Origin: Capronia americana | Lineage: Eukaryota; Ascomycota; Eurotiomycetes; Chaetothyriales; Herpotrichiellaceae | DNA: 64,000 nt | Assembly: GCA_016110215.1 (NCBI GenBank) | Contig: JADWQD010000008.1 | Span: 930,001-994,000 of the forward strand | Direction of reading: 5' to 3' | Part shown: in pieces, positions 23,570 through 34,855 of the stretch | Layout of the letters: each line of letters opens with the position of its first letter | Position numbering within the stretch: the stretch's first letter is position 1 | Program-made: the position numbers and the translations under genes | Notes under the pieces: generated by a model | Seen by the model: the letters and a program-made list of their open reading frames with translations, nothing else | What the model was told of the DNA's origin: nothing | Database searches by the model: none

Positions 23570-26500
23570 AGCCTGAGCATCAACACTCAAGCAGAAGAGC
23601 AAATCAGCTCGGATTTCTTTTCCTTTTCTTACCTGTTGAATCTGGCCCCTTGATGGAGCACTTGCGGCACTCAGACAGTCCTTTCCGATCACAACACCCT
23701 GCATCCTTTGCGCGTTTTATGCCCTTTGATTACGTTCAGCACCTGAAATGTTTCCCCGTCATGTTAACGATACCACCGAGGCTGCTATGCCTTGACTCTT
23801 TTTTTTGGCAAATTGCATCGAATCATCCACGCCACCTTTGGCGTTTCACGACCTACCGAACGACGACCAATTACTGCAAGAGTTTTCACGAAAAGATTCG
23901 CAAACGCACGAGGAGCCGAACACTTGATCAAGCGAGGACGATAGGGAAATGGACGAATTTTCAACCGGCGACAGATTGCACGACCATGGCTCGGGATCAT
24001 ACACACGGGAACCCCTCCTGACGGTTTCATATCCGGCGTTTTTGACCAAAAATATCGAATCTTGCTGTTACGCGCGTTACACATCGACACGATCTTACTT
24101 GCCTCCTCCCCCATCAGAAAATGCAACAAGGGACAAGTCTCTGATGGCGAATGGGGCGATAATGACGCTTTCTTACGTACCCCAACCGACTAGCTGGACG
24201 ACCGGAGCATTTGGAGCGAAGCGGGAGTGGACAATAATTGAGAAGCAGAGCGGCACAGAGAGCGAGAGGCTGAGAGATGTGAGAGTGAAGCAGAAGGGAA
24301 GAAATCTGAGTAAGAGCACATAGACCTGGTTGGGGAGGCGAAGAGTGGCCATAGATGATGTCGACGGCCGCTTACGCACACGAAAGAAGCACAAAATAAA
24401 GGAGATTCAAGGCTGGCATCTACGGCCTGGGGGCCATCTACCTCAGCATCCCCTACCATCATACCCACAATGAGATTTTTGCAAACAATAAGAACATTTT
24501 CATGATCCTTAGAGTATGAGTAGGTAGAGGACACGTCTAGCCTTCCGACACTAAACCTTGCCGATGTCTGGTTCCTCTTACTGACGCGCTGCTCTTGGCT
24601 ATGCTACATACATGCTTTGTATTCAGACGAGCTTGTCATCCTAGCGCGCGTCTTCACTTGTTCCACTTCGTTCCCTGCGAGTAGGGATTCATGCCGCTTG
24701 CAGATCGCCTACCCTCGAGTGGAGAACTACTCGGTACTCGGTACTGGGTCTAGAATGCTTGCGGGCCTTGCGCCCGACTTTTTCAGCGAGATCTATCCAC
24801 GCCAGACTGTTAGATGGGAATCCCCATCCTTACGCAGTGTCTTCCCCGTGGATAGTACATATCGCGTACCGTCGCCACCGGCCCTCCCTCCACGCGGAGG
24901 AGGATGAGAATGGAAAGGAACCAACACGAATCTCGCAGGACAAGATCACGACTTGGGACTTTATTGTGCTTGGGAGCTTCTTTCATTTCTTCGTATATCC
25001 TGGATATCTCTTCGCCGTGCTCAGCTTCGTCCTCGTCCCTCGTGGTCTATTGCTTTTTACCCCGGAGACCAAGGGGGTTTGGAACTCGAGGGTGTCAGTC
25101 ACGCTCCGGGTCGCGAGGGGGGCGACGGCGGCGGCAGACTCATGCGCGGGGGTACTCCTCAAGGTTAAAGGGGGGTGCAAGGACTGTTTTGCCATAACAG
25201 CGTGCGAGGGATGTGACGCAGATTAGGAAGGAGAAGGAGAAGGAGAAGGAGAAGGAGAAGGAGAAGGAGAAGGAGAAGGAGAAGGAGAAGGAGAAGGAGA
25301 GAGAGAGAGAGGATCGCTTTCGAGGAGGTGAAGACTAGATCTGCACGTTTTGATGGGAGACAATCCCAATTCTACTCTACTGGCTGCTGGGAGACATATA
25401 AATGTCACTAGCTTTGATAAGTGGTCAGGAGACAGTCCAACACTGATTGTGCCACAGATTCAAGCAGCCCTCCCTGGCTTGACTTGAACCTCATATCATC
25501 GGACCTTGCCTCTACAATGATGATGATGATCATGTCTTGGTCTCTCGCGCTCTCTATTTCGTATACGAGTACCCCGTAACCTTAGCTTCACACGCCCCCA
25601 GCGAACTAAACAGCATGGCTGTCTCTTCTGAAGGAGTACATACGACGGGTGCCGCTCAGGACTTATCTACAAGTACAGGTTATTGTGTCGAAGGTGTCGG
25701 GACGGAAAATACTGTACGTACGACCTACAGTATAAGTCCTCTGTGGTCTTGGGAACGAGGCAGGATTCGGAATCGACGCCTCTTTAGCCGACCATCACCA
25801 CGAGGAGATTTAGTTCGGCCGATGCAAGAATTTGGCAAAAGCAATGATGGAAGCGAAGAAGAAGATATAGTGTAGGGCTGTAGAACGACAATATTGACTG
25901 CGTTCTGTTGAGCAGATGATGGTAATGTGTAAGGCATCCGCTGTGTTCGAGGACCTGCCTCGAAATGTTCCCGGAGCCAACATTACAAGTATTGCGTTGA
26001 GCCGGTCGAGGAGCGCGTGGACTCTGCCTGTTTTCCAGTTGCGATATGGTGTGCGGAATGGTCCTATCTGCTGGCAACGCACGTCTTCGTACGCGTCCTC
26101 AATCTGTCGTATTCGTCGTTCGAGGGATAGCGGGAACAAAACGTCTTCCTCTCCCGCGAAGTGATGCTCACAGTACCCGGCGGATCAGCCAGCTAGGCAG
26201 AGTTCTCTATGCCGGATCGAGCGAGAGAGGAACTCTTTCGACAACTGAGTGAGCTCGGCCTTTGCAAATAGAGCGAAAGGTCGAGGATACTGCCTAGATC
26301 AATACCACTGAGGTAATTTTTCGAGGTCCTTGAAGAAATGGTCCACCGCTCTCCTCGACCCATTGAATGGATGAACGAACTCGAAAGCCGTAACTGGTTG
26401 ATCCTCGAGTTACGGAGGTTTTCGAACACCCTGACTTCCCCATTCGCTTCGAAGATTCAGTCTGACCACAGGATACCCGGATGCTGTGGGATTGTCGGGT

Positions 26501-26962
26501 CTAATTGAAGCGCTTGAATCTGAAGTAGGGCGATGTATTGCACCGTTAAGGTTTGGCACCGGGTTGATGGCGCTGTCTGATTTTGTTGCGAGTCAGTATC
26601 GAGACCAGAAAGCGAGGGTGAGGAGCATGTCCATGGGCGTGATGAGGACTAGACTGCAATAGGAAGGGTTGTACTATAGTAAGGTCTCGGCAGGTGGCTA
26701 GAGATATCGTCGGAACCCTGGAGGGCGGCCTGTACCAGTTATGCTGCTGGGAAGTTGGAAGATGCGGCAATTCCTAAAGTGGAGAGCAAGTTTGCTATTA
26801 TTCGATTCTTGCCCATGGAAGGAACAAGGAGGAGCAGAAAATAAGCTGCAGACCCAAGACTCCGGGACGCCCAAAGCGTAGAGTGAGATGTATCTGCAGC
26901 CAGGAATGACGGAACACATGTCTCTTCCGTCATCCATCTGATGATCCGGCAGCATGACAAGC
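23570..26962. other. 3.4-kb gene-poor region
   Basis: No coding frame longer than about 150 codons and none with recognisable sequence or splice support. It contains a hexanucleotide microsatellite at about 25227-25311. The region marks the boundary between the conserved left flank and the accessory block. Confidence 0.4.
25227..25311. repeat. (GGAGAA)n microsatellite
   Basis: About 70 bases of near-perfect GGAGAA hexamers (roughly 11-12 units) followed by a GAGAGAGA run. The Ser-Pro repeat frame on the opposite strand is only the translation of this repeat and has no gene context. Confidence 0.9.
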
Positions 26963-29725
26963 TCAGAGATGTGGGATGTACCGTGCCCAAGTAAGTCTAT
27001 CGTACGCATCCACTGGTACACGCCTCAGGCTCACGAATGCCTCAATCACGATGTAGAACCTTGAAAGCAAATAAGGAAAGAATCCGGCCGCGAAAATGAC
27101 CATTAACGTGGACTCAATGACCTCGTCCATCGCGGAGATGTGAGTCCGATCGGGCCGCTCCAGCGCGTCATCAGAGACCACGCTGGCTCGATCCAAAATG
27201 TTTCCCAAGGCGGGACCTGGGTCAGAACGAGGTGGATATGACGTCCTGACGGTCATCTGATCTGTGTTATCTACACCGTGCCAGTCCTCAAACAGTGCCG
27301 ATTGTGTGCCGAGAGGTTGCTCAACATTTTCAGGGGATTGAAAGGCCCGACGAAGCCCACGTTCTTCCGGAATGGACTGGGCGCCGTTCGGGGCCCCGTC
27401 CAGAGACTCGCGTTGCGCTGTAACCGTGAGTACCTCATTGTCGACGGTTTGGATGGTTGGGGCTGATTTCTCGCCATTGGCCGTGGTCGGATGCGATGGA
27501 TCGGTTGTAAGATAGGCCAAAAGTGCTAGCAGGGCATGCCGGGGCAGACCTACGACAAAAAGGTGAAAAGCAACGCCCACGAATGCGACGGTCACAGCCG
27601 CCACCGCAAATGCGCAATACAACCCGAAGGGAGCTGCCAGCATACAGCTTGCAATCTTCCACAGAAGACTTTCGACCTCGGTGGGAAACTCATAATTCCA
27701 TAGCCCTAAATGGACAGCGGCATAAGCACCGGAGATGACCAGGGAAGAGATGCCCGTTCGCACATCCAGAATGATCTGTTTGTCAGGGTTCCATGCCTCG
27801 GGCACTATTTCCGGTGCCAGATTGGACGCCCGGAGAACAAAACTGCTGGGTGTGGACATGGGCCCCCCTTCCTTCTGTGCTCTTAACATCAGATTTCGCA
27901 GAATTGGTGGTTTCAATCGGATATCGAACGTGTTTTCTGTCAGCGTGGTTTGAACGTGGCTAAGTCCGCCGTCCTCAACAATGTCTGCGGCTTGGCCAGT
28001 GGAAGAGCTGACGGCATCGCGGGAGAGTGTGTGTTCTGGGTCTAGAGTTGCTCTTATTTCCCGAGCATAAGCAAGTCCTGCGCGATTCCACCGAAGCAGA
28101 TCTTTTTGAGACAACGAGATAGCCATCTTATTGTAAGTCATTTCTCTTTGTCTTTGGTTTTCGAGGCGTGCCAGGATCCTTCTGAGGGAGGGGTCAACCT
28201 CGTGATTGTGCATTGGCACTGGAGACACCTTTATTTTAGCTACCAGTGACGGCATTGTGAAGCGCATTTTCGGCAGAGGCAACATCGTTAATGCTGTGGG
28301 TCCAATGCCTGTCCCCAGCGTTTGTCCAGTGGCTAAGAACTTGACCTCGTCCACGTTGTCGAATTGAGCGCGGTACAGAGCAGCCTGAAGCCGATCCAAG
28401 CTGGTGGCTGATTGAGCTTCCAAGGTCGCAAAATCACCTTCGCTGAATCTTGAATGCCTGTTTTCATGGTTGGAAGTGGATTCACCAGACCTAGGCATAA
28501 GTGCAGTCTGGTCAGGCGATGCTGCTTTCTCCTGTGCATCCAACTTCTCGAGAATAGGTAGCACCGAACCATAGGAGAGATTTTCGCTGTCATTTTGCAG
28601 AACTTCAGTATTGAAGAGGACGAAGGCTGCTTCACTGGCAGCCCTGTAGTTTTGTTGATATCGTGTATCCTCGCTATAGGCAGACCGGAATCGATATTCG
28701 TGTCTTAAAGTGGTAAAAGGCTCGTAAGCCGAGCCGGCAGATCTCATCAACTCCAGTGCTACATCCTCGACAGAGACACAGTCAACAAGAGATGGGTCTC
28801 CAACATTGAGTGGTTTGCGGAACCAAAATGCGTACATGAGCATTGCGCAGGCTGCATGCACCAGGGTATGAACTTCCAGTACGGTCAAATGATAGCCTTG
28901 CACTGCTCGTGAAATGCATTGCAACAGCGTCCAAGAAACCTGGAAAAACACCAGGACTTTGGCTAAGTTATCAGCCTTGCTCTTATCCCTGATGGTCTCA
29001 TCCGCCACGTAGAAGCGCTCCCATTGTGACTTCTGGGCAAAATGCAGTACACCAGCACGCGTCAGCGTCACTCGCGACAAATTGTCGTATATGTCTGCAA
29101 CATTCACCACCAAGCCTCCCATACAGACATAGAAACCATATGTGAGGGAAGGCTTCGTAGGGGTCACTGTTACTGAATCAGGAGTAGGTGTAGGCGCATG
29201 CGTCTCCATGGTGCTTATTTTGGGCTCCCATGATTCCGCCTTCGTTCGACTTCCGGGTTTAAGCCGCACGATAAGACCTGCGAGCCACTGCCAGTGGGTC
29301 TCCATCGGAAGCACTGGCAAGCCAGCTTGTTCCAATTTGATTTTGTACATGTCGTGGCAGAAGCGTCTTGCCGTGTAGTACTGCTGCCATGCAGAATAGA
29401 GAACAACCTCGGGTGCAAAGATTGCGATCAAAATCCATTTGGCCTTGCGCCGCAACTGAGAATACGACGACTCCCCATGAGCAGGGATATTGACGTGAAT
29501 GGCAGAGTATACGCAGAGAAAAAGTGTGAAGAGGCAGCTGTACAGAAGACCCCATGTCCCGCGTGTGTCAGGCTCTGGCATCCAGCCTGTCGTGTAATGT
29601 GTGGTGTTGTCCTGCGGTGACAACTGCGACAACTCGAGAGCTGACATGTTTGCTCGCTGGGGATCTCGGGCTTGATGAGGAACATTATGCGCATTCCACG
29701 ACTTCATGCTGAAAGGGATTGACAT
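26963..29725 (-). CDS. Large uncharacterised fungal multi-pass membrane protein
   Basis: A single uninterrupted frame of 920 residues from the ATG at 29725 (MSIPFSMKSWNAHNVP). The frame is open further to a TTG at 29773. After a polar N-terminus comes GTWGLLYSCLFTLFLCVYSA (helix 1), a segment AKWILIAIFAPEVVLYSAWQ (helix 2), TYGFYVCMGGLVVNVADIYD, a helix in LVFFQVSWTLLQCISRAVQ, then VHAACAMLMYAFWFRKPLNV. About 300 polar residues follow. A C-terminal hydrophobic block includes LLWKIASCMLAAPFGLYCAF, AAVTVAFVGVAFHLFVVG, and near the end LMVIFAAGFFPYLLSRFYIVIEAF. The W-N/S-GTWG opening, FWFRKP and the RxYIVxEAFxSLR end are shared by many fungal hypothetical membrane proteins often found beside HET or NLR genes. 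No function is known to me. A location in the plasma or an internal membrane is inferred from the helices alone. Confidence 0.72.
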   Translation of the reverse strand: MSIPFSMKSWNAHNVPHQARDPQRANMSALELSQLSPQDNTTHYTTGWMPEPDTRGTWGLLYSCLFTLFLCVYSAIHVNIPAHGESSYSQLRRKAKWILIAIFAPEVVLYSAWQQYYTARRFCHDMYKIKLEQAGLPVLPMETHWQWLAGLIVRLKPGSRTKAESWEPKISTMETHAPTPTPDSVTVTPTKPSLTYGFYVCMGGLVVNVADIYDNLSRVTLTRAGVLHFAQKSQWERFYVADETIRDKSKADNLAKVLVFFQVSWTLLQCISRAVQGYHLTVLEVHTLVHAACAMLMYAFWFRKPLNVGDPSLVDCVSVEDVALELMRSAGSAYEPFTTLRHEYRFRSAYSEDTRYQQNYRAASEAAFVLFNTEVLQNDSENLSYGSVLPILEKLDAQEKAASPDQTALMPRSGESTSNHENRHSRFSEGDFATLEAQSATSLDRLQAALYRAQFDNVDEVKFLATGQTLGTGIGPTALTMLPLPKMRFTMPSLVAKIKVSPVPMHNHEVDPSLRRILARLENQRQREMTYNKMAISLSQKDLLRWNRAGLAYAREIRATLDPEHTLSRDAVSSSTGQAADIVEDGGLSHVQTTLTENTFDIRLKPPILRNLMLRAQKEGGPMSTPSSFVLRASNLAPEIVPEAWNPDKQIILDVRTGISSLVISGAYAAVHLGLWNYEFPTEVESLLWKIASCMLAAPFGLYCAFAVAAVTVAFVGVAFHLFVVGLPRHALLALLAYLTTDPSHPTTANGEKSAPTIQTVDNEVLTVTAQRESLDGAPNGAQSIPEERGLRRAFQSPENVEQPLGTQSALFEDWHGVDNTDQMTVRTSYPPRSDPGPALGNILDRASVVSDDALERPDRTHISAMDEVIESTLMVIFAAGFFPYLLSRFYIVIEAFVSLRRVPVDAYDRLTWARYIPHL

Positions 29726-30608
29726 ATAAATGAATTTATGGGGGCTGCTGCGGTGAGGCTGAATGCTGCCCAAGGCTCGAAGGCTGAGAGCATGGGCCGA
29801 GAGCGCCTAAGCCGATCCAAGCATGCTGATACGGTCGGGTGGGTTGGCCAAGCAGCCAAGTAATGCACCTCGCCCCAATCCACATATTCTCTCCTGTTAT
29901 CAGTGAGGCTATGCCATGTCGTCTAGGGGTGCTGTAGGTCTCTAGGTTTTTGGCAGCCCTTACGAAGGGTGTACATATCGGTCGGGGGGTAGGATAAGCT
30001 GTAGCCCTGCTTAGATCAATGAAGCTCTGACGTGTTTAGATGGTTGGCTGAAGTCATGTTGCAGAGCACTCGCTCTGGCGGTGGTCTTGTCTCACACCTC
30101 GACTTGCATAAAGCATTTCGGATTCGGTGGAATATGATTGATGAGAAAACAAGCAAGTGAGACAGTGAGCAAGAGCGACGCGTCAAGACTAAAGGGCAAG
30201 GTGCTACGGTCCTCCGTACTGATTACGGCGGATTACACTGCTGGTTGCGACACCGACTCTCCTCGACTCACACCGTCGCCCCATGAATTGTTCGGCTGTT
30301 CATTCAGCTCCGGGAATCTTAGACCTGCAGCGCGAATGACTGTCGCTTTGCGACATGATTTCACCTCAAGACCTACCTTTACGTCATGTCAAGGGGAGTG
30401 TCAGCGCAGATACTTGGACGCCGCTGCGCCGCCGCGGACTATTAAGACTTGACACGACCATCCAACCTGACCACATTCGAATTATCTCGTTCACGAGCAA
30501 GATGCCATCGCCATCCGTCACCCTACACAAATAATCTCTGTCGTGATGATAAAACTTGAGAAATACTAACCCCCCCCTAACTTGTCCGTGTGTGCCAATC
30601 TCAGAGAA
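29726..30608. promoter_or_regulatory. Divergent intergenic region upstream of the membrane-protein gene
   Basis: 883 bp between two divergently oriented genes. No further coding frame is supported and no repeat seen. Confidence 0.35.
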
Positions 30609-31111
30609 ATGTCCATATCGTTACCTGCTGAACCAACTCCATCGAAACGTTCACCGTGGAAGAAGTTATTACGTTACTCGCTGGTATTCCAAGACTTAAA
30701 CGAGGATATTCCGCTGCAAGTTGGTGAGCATAATCTTCTCCAATTCTTGAAGATGTGTTCGGTTCGAGTCATCGAGCACGAATATTGCGAGATCACCGGA
30801 GCAAAGTAGGATACATTTTCGAGTTGAAGACAGAATTGGCCCCTTCCGAATCACCTATCGAAGCAGTCGGTCACCCCTTTTTTGAGAAGTCCGTACTGGA
30901 AGCTACACGCTATTCGTCACTGAGGGAACCGCCAATCGACGCGAACATGAAGGAGCTTGCAGAACAATCGGACATTGATTGGTGCCTGATGACACTCGAG
31001 GTTGAGAAGGCTAAAAGGGGGAATTTCGTGGCATTTTGGGTGCCGGACTGCTTACGGGAAAAGGCGCTGAAGCTCAAGGGGGGGTTATTCGGCTCTTCTA
31101 ATTCACCATGA
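30609..31111 (+). CDS. Small orphan protein, two exons
   Basis: Proposed exons 30609-30723 and 30792-31111 encode 144 residues. The 68-nt intron has donor GTGAGC and acceptor GCGAG in phase 1 and joins NEDIPLQV to DHRSKVGYIFELKTEL. Both exons lie in open frames and the sum is an exact multiple of three. The protein begins MSISLPAEPTPSKRSPW, then KKLLRYSLVFQDL, and later SDIDWCLMTLEVE, FVAFWVPDCLREKA. I do not recognise the family. It has no signal peptide or membrane helix and looks like a small soluble alpha/beta protein. It ends only 13 bp from the end of the HET-domain gene on the opposite strand, so their 3' untranslated regions must overlap. The intron is inferred; without it the first frame would end at 30809. 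Confidence 0.5.
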
Positions 31112-31124
31112 CTCTATATGGGGA

Positions 31125-32987
31125 TTAGGCAAGGCGTATCATAGTGGACTTTTCACTGTCGTATCTCTCTCCAGCCATCATTCCGTGGATGTAGCAGTCA
31201 CAAACTAGCCTGGAACTTGACCCGTCAGGCCTCAATACGAATGGTAGTCGTCCGCCGCTCAAGAGAGCTATTGTGTCCCTTGGTTGCATGTCTTTAGGGC
31301 CTAGGCCGATGTACCCATCTCTTGTCGTAAACATTCTCCGGTTCAGCGTGTGAGGCGCGGTGGGGCTTCGCAGATCAGGAGGCCATTCATGGGAAGTAAA
31401 ATCCCCAAATGCACCGACGAGCGATTTTTTCAAGATAGAGAAGCCCAAAGCAGCACCATACATCACCTTCGAGTTGAAGAGCTGATACCTGGACGGTTCA
31501 CGGTATTCCGCGACTAGCTGTTCCCATCGTGCTCTTTCTTCCGCCCAGCCCTTTACATCCTTTCGAACGGTGTGTCCTCCAAGAAATGTCTTCCAATACG
31601 CATCCAACATGTCCTCACCAGTCAGGTACGTTGCACGGGAGCGTGCGCGAGTGATTTCTTCCCAGTCCATGAACGTCCATGCGTTTTCTACGAGGAGGCT
31701 AAGAGTGCCGGCGAGGGCGGAGGTGATCTGGCCAAATGTTATTTGGTGGTCGACGGATGGCCAACGGATGGTTGTGTCCACTGATACTTCACCGACCAAG
31801 TCAACAATGTCAACAACGTGGCCGTGAACTTCAACTTCATTTGAGGTTGTGTTGGTGGTAACCTTACTCCTGGAATCACCTGTCGCGTAGAAGGTTGACC
31901 TGATCTCATCGGGCATCCAGAAGTCCAGAAGAGGGGAGACATCAGAATCAGCCCTCCAGTCTGGTACCCAAGAGGGTAATTTGGACTGCGTCAATGATGC
32001 GGCTCGTGGTATTCCAAGGAGATTTAGGTGAGGGCTCGTCGTCAAGAGAGATTTCCCCGCCGCGATGTAAGCGTCTTCGACTGTGAAGCTTGTCCGATAA
32101 TCGGGCATGACGGCGTGTCGGGCGTTGGCAAGACCCAAGAGGGCGTAGATTTTGTCCTTTTGGTCTGAAGCCTGAAACGACCGGTATCTTACAAGAAGCT
32201 CCAACAGATCCCACTCCACGCCCTCTCGGGTACTGATCCGCGCTGCTTCGATAGAGAGAGGGTGTTCTGTGTTTCTCATATCGTACAGTATTTGAACACC
32301 GAAGTCGATGCACGAGCTGATAGCTGTCATTAGATCGTCCCACGTTACCCTCTCAGACCCGCAGCTAACCTCGACCTTGGATGATACTGCGACTTCTTGA
32401 ATGATCCAAACCCTGGTGAAATAAGGCAAGGTAAAAATGGAGAGAAAGTTCCACCATATCGGGTCGTACTGCGATGGCAAACCATAGAAGGACCGTTCGC
32501 TAGAATCGAAGTCTCCCAGGCGCCGCCGTTCCCCAGCTTGCTCGCGGAGGACCTGAGCGTTGATGAGACGAGGGATTAAGGCAAATCCCCACGACCTTGC
32601 ACTTGACCCTTCTCCGAGCCAAACAATGGTTCGGGCTGCGCGTTGGTATATCTGTCTCATCAACTGGACTTGTTCGCTCTTCTCATCAGGTAGGTTCTGG
32701 TTGATACAGATAGCATCTATCCATATCCGCCTGCTCTGCGTCGTGTCGCGTAGATAAATCAACGCTGAGTAGAGATTCGCCGTGACATTGAACTGATGGC
32801 CATCAACCACAATCGGTATGCTGCCTTCCCCCCAGTGATATGACAGAGCTTCGTATGGAGTGATCTGTTCCTCACCCAAGTTTGCGTAGATAAGACAGCA
32901 GTCAAGGATATCATACGTGCCTCCGGGTGCAATCTCGAGGATTCGAATTTGGCCTTCAGAAAGCGGGTGGTATGGAAAAGCGCTCAT
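31125..32987 (-). CDS. Heterokaryon incompatibility (HET) domain protein
   Basis: A single exon of 620 residues from the ATG at 32987 (MSAFPYHPLSEGQIRILEI, the usual opening of HET proteins). The HET domain is visible as its three blocks: YEALSYHWG at 45-53, RRIWIDAICINQ at 86-97 with the conserved Q-V-LM-RQIYQRA at 106-117, and further W--VWIIQEVA-type sequence (FTRVWIIQEVA). The C-terminal half has the usual HET-protein segments: DKIYALLGLA, PDYRTS, LPSWVPDW. HET domains trigger regulated cell death after non-self recognition between fungal individuals. Their fold is TIR-like. The frame stays open for 143 codons upstream (to 33416) including an ATG at 33392, but that extension lacks HET-like sequence. 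The neighbours are a small orphan (tail to tail) and a P-loop GTPase (divergent). Confidence 0.88.
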   Translation of the reverse strand: MSAFPYHPLSEGQIRILEIAPGGTYDILDCCLIYANLGEEQITPYEALSYHWGEGSIPIVVDGHQFNVTANLYSALIYLRDTTQSRRIWIDAICINQNLPDEKSEQVQLMRQIYQRAARTIVWLGEGSSARSWGFALIPRLINAQVLREQAGERRRLGDFDSSERSFYGLPSQYDPIWWNFLSIFTLPYFTRVWIIQEVAVSSKVEVSCGSERVTWDDLMTAISSCIDFGVQILYDMRNTEHPLSIEAARISTREGVEWDLLELLVRYRSFQASDQKDKIYALLGLANARHAVMPDYRTSFTVEDAYIAAGKSLLTTSPHLNLLGIPRAASLTQSKLPSWVPDWRADSDVSPLLDFWMPDEIRSTFYATGDSRSKVTTNTTSNEVEVHGHVVDIVDLVGEVSVDTTIRWPSVDHQITFGQITSALAGTLSLLVENAWTFMDWEEITRARSRATYLTGEDMLDAYWKTFLGGHTVRKDVKGWAEERARWEQLVAEYREPSRYQLFNSKVMYGAALGFSILKKSLVGAFGDFTSHEWPPDLRSPTAPHTLNRRMFTTRDGYIGLGPKDMQPRDTIALLSGGRLPFVLRPDGSSSRLVCDCYIHGMMAGERYDSEKSTMIRLA

Positions 32988-33647
32988 GACGCTGGCTTCA
33001 GTGGTGATAGCGAGCGTCGAGACAGCCGAAAAGGCGATTAGATACTTGCAAATCCACGATAAGACACCAATGATAGGAGGAGAAGAGAATTTCAGGATCA
33101 TTTTGGCAGGATGTTCAAGCGTAACTATCAACAGTTTAACATACCTAATTCCGGTCGGTGAAGCTGACCGCGCTGAACACGAGGTTCGCTGCCTGGAGCT
33201 CTTTACTAGACACTTAGTAAGGCTGTCACAATAAATCGGGAGATCATGTGCGCTGGTACCGCTTGGCGACTGAAAAGGCTCCAAGCCATCGGACTGTGCT
33301 GTGATCATCCACGCCGCCAGATCCGGTGAACTAGTTCGATTCCGGTCAAATACGATGGAGGGGCAAGTCGAGAGTCTTCTGGGGAAAGACATATCTTCAG
33401 CCTCATCAGCGCTCAAAGGCGCACATTCACACCTGACTTGAACGTGTGAAACTGCTCAACGCTTGCCATTTTTTCTTCCAAATCTTCCGTCCAACCGGAT
33501 TCGATTCGACAAGCTACAGTCCGGGGGCGCCTGCGTCTTGAAGGAGATGAAGAGCCACTTCTACCTTACCGCGGTCGTAGGCCTGCTGTACGATTGACCC
33601 TTTGGTGACGTCTCTTTATTGTTTGACTGAGGACACATAGATCATCA

Positions 33648-34855
33648 TTGTGCCTTGCGAAATCCGTTTGGTATGGTCAAAATCCCCGACGCGGCGTCGA
33701 AGTCGACCCCTCTAAGCCCCAGGCATGGGTCGCCGTCATGGGCTTGACAGGTGCTGGCAAGAGCGCGTTCATTCGGGAGGCTGTTGGATTAGATTCCGAT
33801 AACTTAGCACCTGTGTGCCACGGTCTCGAGCCATGTATGCTAGCCACACCGACGGTTGGTTTCGTTTTCGGCTGAAAAGGTCCTCAGGTACTCCAAATAC
33901 TCTGATTTCTCCCTGGACACACCAATTACCGAATGGCGAGCTCATTCAGCTCTACATGATCGACACGCCTGGCTTCGATGACACATACAGGGGCGATGAG
34001 GAAATCCTGCGTGACGTGGCCGAAACATTCGCTGATCTCTACAAATCCGGCATAACTGTTGGAGCCGTGATATACCTCCACCGTATTACCGATGTCAGAT
34101 TGCAACAAGGGGCACTTCGTAGTATTTCCATTTTCCGGGAGATCATCGGTCGTGACAAGTACCCATCTCTGGTCCTAGCCACAACTCGGTGGGACGAGAT
34201 CGACCACAGGGTCGCGAGGATGAGAGAGACGGAGCTCAGAACACAGCCGCACTTCTGGGGTGGCTTGATTAGGGGCGGAGCCAGAGTCATGCGTCTTGAT
34301 AATGAGACCTATACGGCGCGACATATCATGGACGAGGCCATCTCTCTTGTTTCACCCGGGCCCCTTAAGATCCAGCAAGAACTGGTAACCGAGCAACGTC
34401 CATTCAAAGCGACGTCGGCCATGTTGGCCCTCGAGTCCTTCTCCTTTCTAACGAAGCTGAACCAAGAGTACATGAGTGGATACATCACAATCCCAGAATA
34501 TATCACCAAGTTTAAGAGATGGATGCAAGATGCAGGACACAGCAAACAAGACTCACTACTTGCAACATATGGGGGCGATGTCGCAGCAATACTCCTGGGC
34601 GTGGCACACACAGCACTAATTGGCTTTGGCGTTACGGGAGCGGTTGAGGGTATAATCTTGTCGGCCGTTGCGGAGGCTCTAAGGCATTTCTTCGCGTGGG
34701 ATCTCAAATCTGTATGTGCACCTAGCCCGATGGGAAGAAACCGGCCCAAATCAAACGATGCTGTTCCTGAAAGAGTGTGCTGACAGACTCCGAAATTGAA
34801 ATAGGATGCCTTCAACGAAGAGTTTATATATGGCGCTATGCCTGGCCGTCCTTGA
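33648..34855 (+). CDS. P-loop GTPase of the AIG1/septin-like fungal family, 5' end uncertain
   Basis: Exons 33648(or upstream)-33834, 33888-34711 and 34805-34855. Introns of 53 nt (GTATGC...CTCAG) and 93 nt (GTATGT...AATAG, branch CTGAC 20 nt before the acceptor) restore the frame. The product (about 353 residues in view) has a G1/P-loop VMGLTGAGKS, a G3 motif MIDTPGFDDT, a G4-like VLATTRWDE and a helical C-terminal part with a hydrophobic, Gly/Ala-rich segment (AILLGVAHTALIGFGVTGAV) before an end of EEFIYGAMPGRP. Such GTPases are frequent in fungal incompatibility and NLR-like gene neighbourhoods; a membrane-associated role is possible but unproven. No ATG precedes the beta-1 strand (QAWVAVMG) in this frame, so the true start must lie in an unrecognised upstream exon or the gene has lost its start. 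The ATG within VMGLTG would leave the P-loop without its first strand. Confidence 0.72.

Noticed and set aside
25223..25408. Ser-Pro repeat frame on the minus strand
   Set aside because: Pure translation of the GGAGAA microsatellite, with no flanking coding sequence.
25481..25495. tRNA B-box-like GGTTCAAGTC on the minus strand
   Set aside because: No matching A box, anticodon arm or acceptor stem can be formed around it.
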